A stretch of DNA of 64,000 nucleotides, taken from NCBI RefSeq assembly GCF_040183065.1, contig NC_091121.1:64140287-64204286 (forward strand), in the 5' to 3' direction. Position 1 is the first letter of the stretch; each line of letters opens with the position of its first letter. Below the pieces are notes generated by a model. The model searched no databases, was not told the DNA's origin, and saw only the letters and a list, made by a program, of their open reading frames with translations. Position numbers and translations under genes: made by a program. This DNA comes from Periplaneta americana. Its lineage: Eukaryota > Arthropoda > Insecta > Blattodea > Blattidae. Below, piece after piece: positions 22,500 to 33,278 of this stretch.

Positions 22500-23180
22500 A
22501 TATATACAATCATAGGGATTCTGTCACACCTTGTCACTTTATATGGAGAAATAACTATTAAAATTTTATAAAGTCACGGTTAGATCAGTCCTACTTTATA
22601 TGGTTGTGAGAGCTGTATAATGAGAATTATAGAATAGAAACAATTACAATCAGCGGAAGTGAAGTTCTCACGAAGTGTTAAAGGATGTGCACTGCTGGAC
22701 CAAGTATGAAATAAAAATAATTGAGAGGAACTTAAAGTAACTGCCCTCTAAAATAAATTACGAAACTATATGAAAGAGTGGAATGATCACCTTGTAAACA
22801 GTTCACACCTTGGAGTAACGGTTAGCACGTCTGGCCGCGAAACCAGGTGGCCCGGGTTCGATTCCCGGTTGGGACAAGTTACCTGGTTGAGGTTTTTCCG
22901 GGGTTTTCCCTCAACCCAATATAAGCTGGGTAACTTTCGGTGCTGGACCCCGGATTCACTTCACCGGCATTATCACCTTCATCTCGTTCAGACGCTAAAT
23001 AACCTTAGATGTTGATAAACCGTCGTAAAATAGCTACTAAAATAAAACCCTTGTAAACAAGAAAAAAATACCAAGACTAATCTTGGACTATATCCCTGAA
23101 GGGAGAGGAGATCAGGCCAGTTCAAGAAAGAGATGGTCGTCCCAACTGTCCTAAGTCGAAACAGGCTTATAGCATACACC
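22500..23180 (+). pseudogene. LINE reverse-transcriptase C-terminal remnant, split by a SINE
   Basis: Broken frames left of the SINE read as a degraded LLYGCESW-like block followed by a VKGCTLLD-like block, then KEWNDHL. Right of the SINE they read IPRLILDYIPEGRGD and SSRKRW. In many insect non-LTR retrotransposons a GRRxxGRPRKRW-type motif follows WxxHL near the ORF2 C terminus. Several stops and frameshifts make it a pseudogene. The SINE at 22801-23048 interrupts it. Confidence 0.55.
22801..23048 (+). mobile_element. tRNA-derived SINE, family A, copy 2, with target duplication
   Basis: A box (GGAGTAACGGTTAGCACG) and a perfect B box (GGGTTCGATTCCC), full body and A-rich 3' end. CCTTGTAAACA occurs at 22790-22800 and again at 23049-23059, an 11-bp target-site duplication that sets the boundaries exactly. 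The insertion lies inside the LINE remnant. Confidence 0.9.
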
Positions 23181-23332
23181 ATATATGATGATTATGACGA
23201 CGACTATAACGATGGTAACAACGACTATGTTTATTATTTTTGGTTAACATGGCGTTTTAAGCAATAAAGACTAATTGCGTAATAGACTTCTTCCGACCGA
23301 GTACGATTTCATTCGATATTTTCTACACTTGG

Positions 23333-23363
23333 AATGAATGAATGAATGATTGATTGAATGAAT

Positions 23364-23411
<48 letters not shown>
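23333..23411. repeat. (TGAA)n then (TTTA)n microsatellite
   Basis: Tetranucleotide tracts. The (TTTA)n part is the 3' tail, on the minus strand, of the LINE copy at 23412-23806. Confidence 0.9.
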
Positions 23412-23414
<3 letters not shown>

Positions 23415-23806
23415 CAAATGGCTTTTAAGGAACCCGGAGGTTCATTGCCGCCCTCACGTAAGCCCGCCATCTGTCCCTATCCTGAGCAAGATTAATCCAG
23501 TCCCTAGCATCATATCCCACCTCCCTCAAATCCATTTTAATATTATCCTCCCATCTACGTCTCGGCCTCCCCAAAGGTCTTTTTCCCATTCCGAGGCTTA
23601 TTTTTTGGTTTCGTAACGTGCTGTTTTTTTACGGTGATAGGTTGTTAGTCCTTCGCCCAACCGCTAAGCTGGAGGACCATCCCTTATCGGCTGTCCACGA
23701 CTGCTTATTCAATATATTCGTAGCTACCCTCCATATCTGGAGGCAGTCTCCTCTATCCGCAACCTGAGGACGCGCCATGCCGTGGTGATAGGGACCCACA
23801 ATACAT
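23412..23806 (-). mobile_element. LINE copy with internal deletion (5' part joined to 3' end)
   Basis: On the minus strand, the part from about 23590 down to 23412 is homologous to the 3' end of the LINE at 50236-51050 (GRPRRRW region to AAAAGCCATTTGTAAATAAA). The part 23590-23806 is unrelated to that 3' region; it reads, with stops, VADRGDCLQIWRVATN, then KQSWTADKGWSSSLAVG. I believe the latter is 5' sequence of the same family, which makes this a rearranged copy lacking the endonuclease and reverse-transcriptase core. The 5' assignment is from memory. Confidence 0.5.
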
Positions 23807-23835
23807 GGATTTATTTAATTGATTAATTTATTTAT

Positions 23836-23895
23836 TTAGGCTAGTTATTTATTCGTTCATTCATTTATTTATTTATTCATTCATTCATTCATTCT
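23836..23895. repeat. Degenerate (TTTA)n/(TTCA)n tract
   Basis: Interspersed TTTA and TTCA tetranucleotides. Confidence 0.85.
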
Positions 23896-24016
23896 AATCA
23901 CAGGTACATAGATAACTTATCTTTGACCTAATCACAATCTCAAGATTAAAACCAAAAAAAAATTATACAACTTAAAATTAAATCTGAAAAAGTAACTAAA
24001 CAAAATCCATAAAGAA

Positions 24017-24318
24017 TTAAGAACTAAACAGAGGCATGAGGCTTCTCACTTCCCAGTATCTGGCACATTCTGTCAGTGATTTTAGAGCTGGGCAGCGTTG
24101 GAGATGATCCCTATTCATCGATTCTTGAAGGTCGCAAAGGGTGCAGGTTGGATTTGGATAAATATCGAAGCGATGGAGATACATCAAGCAGTCATGTCCA
24201 GTTGCAAGGCGGAAATTAAAACAGCCATTGTTCATGACGTCATACAGCCTATTCAAATGTATGAAATGCCTCGAGTGTTTTTTTCGATCATTCATGTGCT
24301 GCTTCTTGTCTGAAAAAT
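24017..24318 (-). mobile_element. LINE ORF2 C-terminal fragment (zinc-knuckle end)
   Basis: An open minus-strand frame contains FRLATGHDCL, then CTLCDLQESMNRDHLQRC and ARYWEVRSLM. The C-x2-C...H-x4-C pattern after an FRLxTGHD-type block is the usual C terminus of R1/jockey-like non-LTR elements. No reverse-transcriptase core is present, so the copy is 5'-truncated. The interior lacks stops over 92 codons, suggesting moderate age. Confidence 0.65.
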
Positions 24319-25017
24319 GTAGGACTGAATGCTGTCTATGACTTCAACTCCCATAGACAACATAGAGTATATGCCTGTAATAAAGAACACCGGATCTATC
24401 ATTGAACACCGTGGTGTGGAAGATACAGTCAAACTACAGACATGTTCCAGAATTATAATTGCAGTTGTAAAAATATTCCTTTTACCTCCCCTGCGTTACG
24501 GTTCATTGTATTTGGATTGTCACAGATTTCTCTGTAATGACATTTTAAGATGTGAATGTTTCTTTGTACTCTACAAATTCTTCGGTCGCTTTCTCGAGCA
24601 CAGCACGAATAAGAATGGGATGAATAAAATTCACTGCTGGACAATTGAATTGCTAACAGATCAGCACGAAGAATTGACATCACTCTCAAAGATACGATTT
24701 TCTCTGAGATTAGCATTTGGGACATTTCGCTGTTCTATTGTTTTCGTCATAATATGGTATGAATTAGAAGAACGTATTACATAGCTACGAATTTTGACCT
24801 TGAAATATTTACGTGAACTTGTATTTCGACCTCTACTAGAGCATGTAGACCTACATAATTATACATACGTTCATTGACCGATCAGAAATTGTGAACACCT
24901 TTTCCCATATTCACAAAATATAATGGCAATTTTTGTGGTCCTATGTAATAAGCGATTATCGCCTTAAAAGTTAAAATTAAAACGAGAACTAGAAATGGAA
25001 TTGCTATTACAAATATA
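24319..25017. other. Unrecognised region with a 151-codon open frame
   Basis: A plus-strand frame at 24329-24784 is open for 151 codons, and a minus-strand frame of 90 codons overlaps it at 24453-24725. Neither contains a domain I recognise. The plus frame has a hydrophobic patch (RIIIAVVKIFLLPPL). It is next to LINE debris, so a decayed mobile-element segment is the likeliest source. No splice or promoter signals were seen. Confidence 0.3.
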
Positions 25018-25160
25018 CAAGGTGAACCGTAAGTAATGCCATTAATTTCAGGGGGTTATTCTTTGAGGTATTTCAAACAGAAAAAGACTTGATACAGTTT
25101 TGCTCGTTTGTGCTTCCTTTTCGAGATAGAAATTGTTTTATATGAAACATTCCATAGAGT
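25018..25160 (+). repeat. Possible transposon terminus
   Basis: AGGTGAACCGTAAGTAATGC followed by a TTTGAGGTATTTCAAACAGA block looks like ends that accompany IS630-type elements in insects. It is a solo end with no second terminus found. Confidence 0.3.
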
Positions 25161-25256
25161 GTTTTGGGAAGTATGTTAAGTCAATTTAAGAGAGCAGTGT
25201 ATTATGTTAATAAATGGTTGAAAGAATTTTAGTTTTGTCCTTTGATTGTGCAGAAA

Positions 25257-25328
25257 TTTGATCTAAACAAATGTAACTTTTCATTCTGCAAAGGAATTTT
25301 AAAATGTTACATTTGTTCGGATCAAAGT
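25257..25328. repeat. Hairpin with ~20-bp stem
   Basis: TTTGATCTAAACAAATGTAAC pairs, with two mismatches, with the later GTTACATTTGTTCGGATCAA. The loop is about 30 nt. Confidence 0.75.
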
Positions 25329-25591
25329 ATGTCGGCACAATTATATCAAATTATAATGATATATGCTTAGTTTATGTAAACTTTAATTTCAAAGAGGGCT
25401 GTGGAAACATAAGCATAATTTCCTGTTTATTTTAAACAATTTAATTTACATACCTTAAATACTACACGTCCTACTGAAAATAATACTTAAAATGATGGAA
25501 AGAACATGACTGTAAAAATAGTAAAATCAAATTTTCACATATAAAAATATATTTAAAGTCATACAATAGTGCAGTGTTTTTATTCATATAA
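25329..25591. other. No feature seen
   Basis: AT-rich, up to the insertion point of Helitron copy 2. Confidence 0.4.
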
Positions 25592-26932
25592 TCTATACTA
25601 ATAATAAATCTGTAGCCGAAATTTTTCTGGTAATTTTCGATTTTCCAAAAATAATTGGTCCTAACATGTATAATTAACCACCCTGAAACCGAAAATCGCT
25701 TTTTTGACATTTTTGTTTGTTTGTCTGTCTGTCTGTATGTTTGTTACCTTTTCACGCGATAATGGCTGAACGGATTTCGATGAACATTGGAATATAAATT
25801 AAGTTCGTTGTAACTTAGATTTTAGGCTATATGACATTCAAAATACTTTATTTAAAAGGGAGGTTATAAGGGGGCCTGAATTAAATAAATCGAAATATCT
25901 CGCTTATTATTGATTTTTGTGAAAAATGTTACATAACAAACGTTTCTTTAAAACTAATTTGCGATAAGTTTTATTCCTTGAAAAATTTTGATAGGACTGA
26001 TATTTAATGAGATAAATGAGTTTTAAAATTAAAATAACTGCCATCTAAGGCCGTGTAATGAATTAAAAAACAAATGACTTCGTCTATAAGGGGCCTTGGA
26101 CAGCAACAATCGAAAGCTATGAAAGATAGCCTACAGAGAATGTTCTGTGTTTGTATGAAGTAATATCGGAAGCTAAATTAACCGATTTGTATAATTAATT
26201 ATTATTTCACCATTGGAAAGTGTAGTTTCTCTAGATGGACATAATGCTATAATGTTATTACAGTAACTTCTGATATAATATAATATAATATAATATAATA
26301 TAATATAATATAATATAATATAATATAATATAACATAATATAATATAATATAATATAATATAATATAATATAATATAATATAATATAATATAATATGTAA
26401 TATAATATAATATAATATAATATAATATGTAATATAATATGTAATATAATATAATATGTAATATAATGTAATATATAATATAATATAATATAATATAATA
26501 TAATATAATATAATATAATATAATATAATATGTAATATTTAAGTTATTTGAAGGGTTCACAACCATAGTGGGCCAAGCGCCATTTACTGAATACGTAGAA
26601 AACAAGGGTTAAAATTAAGTTATTGCCATAATTCAATGGAAACCTATAACAAGTAAAATAAAATATACACATTAAATCTAAATGATGTCAATCTTCATTA
26701 AACTATGGTTGCATGTAATAAAAATTAAGAAACAGGTTAAAGAAATTGTCATTGTACCAAATGAGTGTCTCGCATTTTAATTATTTGGATGCAATTTAAA
26801 TTAAGTAACATATTAAACGATTTATCTTTCTATCAAACACGAATGTTCCCTGGATCAAACGTCCTATTTTAATTATGTAATTACTTTATACTTATTTCTA
26901 ACGGGTGCAACGGAGCGCACGGGTACGGCTAG
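25592..26932 (+). mobile_element. Non-autonomous Helitron, copy 2
   Basis: The 5' end is A-TCTATACTAATAATAAATC. The 3' end is GTGC...GCAC hairpin, GGGTACGG, CTAG-T. It is the full-length homologue of 1813-3069 in opposite orientation. Conserved interior blocks include GTAGCCGAAATTTTTCTGG, a TTTGTCTGTCTGTCTG run, CTTTTCACGCGATAATGGC and AAGGGGCCTTGGACAGCAAC. No protein is encoded. The internal pentanucleotide tract is longer here (about 267 bp against about 154). Confidence 0.75.
26269..26535. repeat. Pentanucleotide (TATAA)n array inside Helitron copy 2
   Basis: TATAA units interrupted by TATGTAA variants clustered in the right half. Confidence 0.95.
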
Positions 26933-26949
26933 TGTAAAATATTTTTATA

Positions 26950-27209
26950 AGATTACCCCCATTACACGCCATAAAGACCCATGAAGTAGCGGGAGGTTGT
27001 ACAGCCAACAGGCATTAATGGCAGTAGGGGTATTAGTTCCACGTGCCCGCCGACTTTACCTCCAGAAATACCACTTGGTACTCATTTAAGTTAAGAGTCT
27101 GAGCAAACCGAGGACTATAATGCGGCAGAAAGGATTAGATCAATGGAAAAATAATCTGTAATCCCATCGGGAATCGAACCCATTGAATTTCTGCTTGGAG
27201 TGTTACGAT
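26950..27209 (-). mobile_element. tRNA-derived SINE, family E
   Basis: On the minus strand a B box (GGGTTCGATTCCCGATGGGA) is followed by a body containing GGCGGGCACGTGGAAC, CCCCTACTGCCATTAATGCC and CTTTATGGCGTGTAATGGGG. The A box region near 27190-27205 is weak. Single copy in the window, so the 3' end is approximate. It starts 17 bp after Helitron copy 2. Confidence 0.6.
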
Positions 27210-27302
27210 AAAAAATAGTTATAAACTTAAAAGATGAAGTAATAATGAACGTCAGAGGTGAAGAGGGAGTGTTCAACTTTGGAATTGAAATTAAGTCTAT
27301 CC

Positions 27303-27356
27303 AGAAGAAGAAGAAGAAGAAGAAGAAGAAGAAGAAGAAGAAGAAGAAGAAGAAGA
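27303..27356. repeat. (AGA)n microsatellite
   Basis: About 18 uninterrupted AGA units. Confidence 0.95.
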
Positions 27357-27850
27357 TTGTACGGTTTCATGAAAATGTCTCAAACTAGTGATGCATGATG
27401 CTAGTTCTCCATGTAAATCACCCATACAGTAGTTTTTACAAGTGTCTGAAACAGGACAGAAAGCATCCTTCCAGACAAAATTCGGTATTGACGGCTTGTT
27501 GCAACCTTGACATTACAACAATGGGCTGTCCATGCTGAATGAATTGAGGCCATGGATGCCGTCTTGAGTGACCGATCCGCGCTCGAACACGCGAGTGTTA
27601 GGCGCTGTGTCCAACACAATTATGACATCTCATCTTTGTCACGGCGAATTCTCATACATGCGAACTGTCACGGTGCGTTTCCTGCTGAAGAAATGGACGC
27701 CGATCGAGTGGATCCTAACCTGAAGAGCCTTCAGAAAATATAGAAGGATAAATATCCTGACAGGATGCATATTGTTTTGTTCTTCTTTAATCGGTTCTAT
27801 CGTTACCCACCCCATTTTAACCAAGACTATTGTACGGTACCTGTCTTGTA
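27357..27850. other. Unrecognised segment of mixed composition
   Basis: Overlapping short frames occur on both strands (minus 27401-27619; plus 27552-27743). The minus frame contains VATSRQYRILSGRM and LVKTTVWVIYMEN. I suspect repeat origin but cannot name a family. No gene call. Confidence 0.3.
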
Positions 27851-28079
27851 CTTTAACTACTATCCAATTATATTTTACTATTTTTAGTATAGTATTTCTA
27901 TTCCGTTCCTTTCCATTACAGTAATTTCCTTTCTATTTAATTTTATTCCTTTTCATTCCATTCCACACCTTCTCAGTTAATTCTACTCCTTCAATTAAAT
28001 TTCATTCCATATCATATTTGCCCACTCTAAACCAAATAATTTCAATTCATTGCCGTACATACCACTCCAGTCATTATAT
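27851..28079. repeat. Degenerate left flank of the satellite block
   Basis: Irregular copies of ATTCCATTYC-type motifs grade into the 50-bp array. Confidence 0.6.
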
Positions 28080-29310
28080 TCTATGCCATACCAATTCACT
28101 ACAGTGCATATGACTTCAGTTTTTTACATTCAATGTCATATCAATTAATTATAGTCCATACCACATTCAATGTCATACCAATTCACTGCAGTCCATACTA
28201 CTCCAGTTCTTTACATTCAATATCACGTCAATTCATTATAGTCCATACCATTCTAGTTCTTTACATTCAACGCCATACTGATTCACTGCAGTCCATACGA
28301 CTTCAGTTCTTTACATTCAATGTCATATCAATTCATTATAGTCCATACCATTCTAGTTCTTTACATTCAACGCCATACTGATCCACTATAGTCCATACGA
28401 CCCCAGTTCTTTACGTTCAATGTCATATCAATTCATTATAGTCCATACGACTCCAGTTCTTTACATTCAATGTCATATCAATTCATTACAGTCCATACCA
28501 CTCCAGTTATTTACATTCAATGCTATATTAATTCACTGCAATCCATACCATTCCAGTTCTTTACATTCAATGTCATATCAATTCATTACAGTTCATACCA
28601 CTCCAGTTATTTACATTCAATGTCAGATCTATTCATTACAATCCATACCACTCCAGTTCTTTACATTCAATGTCATACCAATTCATTATAGTCCATACCA
28701 CTCCAGTTCTTTATATTCAATGTCATATCAATTCATTACAGTCCATACCACTCCAGTTCTTTACATGCAATGTCATACCAATTCATTACAGTCCATACCA
28801 CTCCAGTTCTTTACATTCAATGTCATACCAATTCATTACAGTCCATACCACTCCAGTTCTTTACATTCAATGTCATATCAATTCATTACAATCCATACCA
28901 CTCCAGTTTTTTACATTCAATGTCATACCAATTCACTGCAGTCCATATCACTCTAGTTCTTTACATTCAATGTCATATCAATTCATTACAGTCCATACTA
29001 CTCCAGTTCTTTACATTCAATGCCATACCAATTCATTGCAGTCCATATCACTCTAGTTGTTTACATTCAATGGCATATCAATTCACTGCAGTCCATATCA
29101 CTCTAGTTTTTTACATTCAATGTCATATCAATTCATTATAGTCCATATCACTCTAGTTTTTTACATTAAATGTCATATCAATTCATTATAGTCCATACTA
29201 CTCCAGTTCTTTACATTCAATGCCATACCAATTCATTGTAGTCCATATCACTCTAGTTGTTTACATTCAATGGCATATAAATTCATTACAATCCATACCA
29301 TTGTAGTTCA
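28080..29310. repeat. 50-bp satellite array, about 24 units
   Basis: The unit is TTCTTTACATTCAATGTCAT followed by AYCAATTCATTACAGTCCAT and ACCACTCCAG. Register is kept at 50 bp. Variants (AATGGCAT, CACTGCAG, CACTCTAG) recur in several units, indicating local amplification of subtypes. Long open frames in several phases come from the 50-bp period and are not genes. Confidence 0.95.
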
Positions 29311-30130
29311 TTACACCACATACCACTCCTGTTCATTCTCATCTACGTATAAAATTCCAGATCATTACATCCCATATCATTCTCATTAATTCTAGTCAGT
29401 AAAATTCTTATTCATATCATCTTACATAATTCCAGTCATTATATCCCATATCAGTCTCATTCACACTAATCAATAAAATTATCGTTCGCTTTAACCTCCG
29501 ATATTACCACTCCAAAGGTCCCATATCACTCTATTCAATAAAATTTTTGTTCGTACATCTTATATCATTCCAGTTCATTACATTCCATACAATACCAGTT
29601 TATTATATTTCATACATTTCCAATTCGTTACAGTTGGTACCATTTCAGTTCATTACATCCCATTCTATCCCATCTGATTACATTTCACCCGTACCAATTC
29701 ATTACAAATATCATACCATTTTAGTTAATTATATTTAATTCTATTTTAGTTCATTCCATGCTATACTATTCCAGCTAGATTCCAGGGCAATCCACTTCAG
29801 TCCATAACATTTCATTTTCTTTTGTCCATATAACTTATCATTATTGTCAACTTCATTCCGATCCGTAACGTTATAATTAATTTTGTTTCATATTATATCG
29901 CATTACAACCCACTTCATTCCATTCCATAACATTCTAGTTAATTTGGTTTTAAAATAAATTTCATTACAGTCCACTACATTCCATTCCATAAAATTCTAG
30001 TTCAATTTGTTTCGTATTAATCGTACAACAATCTACTTCATTCCATTCCGTAACTTTATGTTTAGATTTCCTTCGTGTTAATATCATTAAATTCCACTCT
30101 ATTCCAGTCTATAACACTGTAGTTTATTTT
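29311..30130. repeat. Degenerate transition between two satellite arrays
   Basis: Loose units share CATTCCAT, TTACATCCCAT and TTTCATATTATAT motifs with both neighbouring arrays, but with no fixed period. Confidence 0.7.
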
Positions 30131-31440
30131 ATTTCATATTATATCCCATTACAATCCACTTCGTTCTGTTCCACAATGTTATTTTCTTTGATATTACTCC
30201 CCATTACAATCCACTTCATTCCGTTCCACAATGTTATTTTCTTTGATATTACACCCCATTACAATCCACTTCATTCCGTTTCACAATGTTATTTTCTTTG
30301 ATATTACACCCCATTACAATCCACTTCATTCCGTTCCACAATGTTATTTTCTTTGATATTACACCCCATTACAATCCACTTCATTTCGTTCCACAATGTT
30401 ATTTTCTTTGATATTACACCCCATTACAATCCACTTCATTCCGTTCCACAATGTTATTTTCTTTGATATTACACCCCATTACAATCCACTTCATTCCGTT
30501 CCACAATGTTATTTCCTTTGATATTACACCCCATTACAATCCACTTCATTCCGTTCCACAATGTTATTTTCTTTGATATTACTCCCCATTATAATCCACT
30601 TCATTCCGTTCCACAATGTTATTTCCTTTGATATTATTCCCCATTACAATCCACTTCATTCCGTTCCACAATGTTATTTTCTTTGATATTACTCCCCATT
30701 ACAATCCACTTCATTCCGTTCCACAATGTTATTTCCTTTGATATTATTCCCCATTACAATCCACTTCATTCCGTTCCACAATGTTATTATCTTTGATATT
30801 ACTCCCCATTACAATCCACTTCATTCCGTTCCACAATGTTATTTTCTTTGATATTACTCCCCATTACAATCCACTTCATTCCGTTCCACAATGTTATTTC
30901 CTTTGATATTATTCCCCATTACAATCCACTTCATTCCGTTCCACAATGTTATTTTCTTTGATATTACTCCTCATTACAATCCACTTCATTCCGTTCCACA
31001 ATGTTATTTTCTTTGATATTACTCCTCATTACAATCCACTTCCTTCCGTTCCACAATGTTATTTTCTTTGATATTACTCCTCATTACAATCCACTTCATT
31101 CCGTTCCACAATGTTATTTTCTTCGATATTACTCCTCATTACAATCCACTTCATTCCGTTCCACAATGTTATTTTCTTTGATATTACACTCCATTATAAT
31201 CCACTTCATTCCGTTCCACAATGTTATTTTCTTTGATATTACACCCCATTACAATTCACTTCATTCCGTTCCACAATGTTATTTTCTTTGATATTACACT
31301 CCATTATAATCCACTTCATTCCGTTCCACAATGTTATTTTCTTTGATATTACACCCCATTACAATTCACTTCATTCCATTCCGTTACATTATACTGTACT
31401 TCATTTTGTTTCATATTACACCCCATTACACTCGTTTCAT
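30131..31440. repeat. 55-bp satellite array, about 23 units
   Basis: The unit is ATTTTCTTTGATATTACWCC, CCATTACAATCCACTTCATT, CCGTTCCACAATGTT. Subtypes (ATTTCCTTTG with ATTATTCCCC; ACTCCTCATT; ACACTCCATTATAA) occur in alternating or clustered runs. The last units decay to CATTCCATTCCG. Not protein-coding. Confidence 0.95.
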
Positions 31441-31479
31441 AGTTTTCTTTATTCCAGGTCTCCCCATGATGTCTATTTT

Positions 31480-31565
31480 AATCCTATCCTATCCTATCCT
31501 ATCCTATCATATCCTATCCTATCCTATCCTATCCTATCCTATCCTATCCTATCCTATCCTATCCT
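31480..31565. repeat. (ATCCT)n array
   Basis: About 17 pentamers with one CATAT variant, ending the satellite block. Confidence 0.95.
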
Positions 31566-32062
31566 ACGTTACTAAATCGCATTATGTGCAGTGTAATGTA
31601 TTCAGATAATACGAGTAATTTGCATGGTGGAGACTAAATACAAAGTGCACTGCACTGATGTTGTTGATAACTTATTGTTATGGCGTATGTGTTAATTCTT
31701 ACAATAGTCAGTCGTAAGTCACGCTAGACGGTTAACGAGCTGAGTACTGTATGTAGAAACTCTTAACTTATGTGTGTTTAAGACCTGTAAGACGCATTCT
31801 CTCGAAAGTACCAGCGAGCAGCACATGATACACGATATATGATCGAATCCCGAATAAGCGCTGGGAGTGACTCGACATGCTATCACGCGCGCTTTCACGC
31901 CCATGCGAGGCAAGTGGCGCAGCACGTCTACATTGTCACAGTGTCCAATATAACCAAACGCGCCATCTAGGAGAACGTGCGCTCGAGTCCTCAAGACACT
32001 CGCTTTCTGTTCATTGTTCCCGGACCTAGACGTCGTCCTACCGGCAAGACGTTGACCTCATC
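31566..32062. other. Unassigned, GC-richer segment
   Basis: Sequence 31700-32040 is richer in CpG than its surroundings (CACGCGCGC, GACGTCGTCC). A 91-codon minus-strand frame (31719-31994) has no recognised domain. No splice pair was found. Confidence 0.35.
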
Positions 32063-32063
32063 C

Positions 32064-32117
<54 letters not shown>
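32063..32117. repeat. (ATC)n microsatellite
   Basis: About 18 units. Degenerate ATC continues beyond the SINE at 32391-32580. Confidence 0.95.
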
Positions 32118-32135
32118 CAACCACTACCATCAGAG

Positions 32136-32390
32136 CTACTGGCGTAGCTCAGGCAGTAGCACGTTTGCCTGTTGATCCGGGGCTGCACTCGGGCGTAGGC
32201 GCTATTCCCGCTTGGGTTGGTCATCAGGTCGGGTTCTTCCTAGGCTTTCTACAAATGTAAGGCGAATGTTAGGTAATCTATGGCGAATCAACGGCCTCAT
32301 CTTGCCAAATTCCATCTCGCTATCACCAATTCTATCGGCGCTAAATAAATCTAATAGTTGGTACAGCGTCCATTAAATAACCAACTAAAA
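32136..32390 (+). mobile_element. tRNA-derived SINE, family B
   Basis: A box (GGCGTAGCTCAGGCAGTAGC), an altered B box (GGCGCTATTCCCGC), then the family-B body with a deletion after GGTTCTTCCTAGG, and the 3' end ATTAAATAACCAACTAAAA. It sits inside an ATC-rich tract. Confidence 0.8.
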
Positions 32391-32580
32391 ACTATCATCA
32401 TTATCATCACCATCAACAACATCACTACCGCTATCATCATCAAAGTGATCATTACGATCACCACATTGTAAGCATTATCATCATTACTACTACCACCATT
32501 ATAATATCAATTGTCATCATCACCATTACCATGTTTCATCAACAACACGATCACTATCACCATTATCATTATGCCATCAT
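32391..32580. repeat. Degenerate (ATC)n tract
   Basis: Continuation of the ATC array right of the SINE, with many CAC and AAC substitutions. Confidence 0.8.
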
Positions 32581-32639
32581 CCTTTTGTTTATGAATTCGA
32601 CATTTAAATAAAGAAATTCATGTTACTCCTTTCATTTTT

Positions 32640-33150
32640 ATTCTGTTTCTTTGTGATTTCTACCTAAAAGATAACTTTATTCCTCTTTTATTTCTGTATG
32701 ACTTCTACCTACTATAAGGTAGAAGTTTTCTTCGTATTGTTTTATTCTTTTTTTCCTTCCCTTCGTGACTTCGACCTACCAATAAGATGAGCAGTTTTCT
32801 TCCTTTCTGATATTCATTTCCTTTATCTTCATGGTTTCCATCTACTAGTAAGACAAGGTTTTCCTTTTTCTTGTCTATATTCTTCGTATTCTTCTTCTTC
32901 TTCTTCTTCTTGACTTTGATCTGTCAAAAAGACAAACTTTCTTCTTCCTTTTCGTTTCTTTTACAACTTCGATCTATCATAAGAGAGAATCGTCCTTATT
33001 CTTCATGTCATCGACCTAAATGAGTGAAGCTTTCTTCCTTTTCTTTCATTCTCCTGCATACATCGAACTATCAGTAAGATGAAAGCTTTCATTTTCTCCT
33101 TTGTAACGACATCGACCCATAAATAGTAATACTTGCAGTCTTCTTTTTAT
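32640..33150. repeat. Degenerate pyrimidine-rich tandem array, about 9 units
   Basis: Units of about 45-70 bp share GACTTCGACCTAYYARTAAGA, then GAARSTTTTCTTCCTTTTC. Starts lie near 32651, 32699, 32766, 32832, 32909, 32963, 33006, 33058 and 33103. A (CTT)n expansion sits at 32889-32912. Confidence 0.65.
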
Positions 33151-33176
33151 ATAAATCTAATAATAAGCCTACATAA

Positions 33177-33177
<1 letters not shown>

Positions 33178-33252
<75 letters not shown>

Positions 33253-33278
33253 TACTACTACTACTACTACTACTACCT
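33178..33278. repeat. Compound (ATT)n then (ACT)n microsatellite
   Basis: About 24 ATT units switch sharply to about 9 ACT units. Confidence 0.95.

Noticed and set aside
28420..29141. 178- and 128-codon frames of MSYQF repeats
   Set aside because: Produced by the 50-bp satellite; the same peptide recurs in several phases with no start or splice context.
31001..31609. 92-99-codon frames with MLFSLIL repeats
   Set aside because: Produced by the 55-bp satellite and the ATCCT array.
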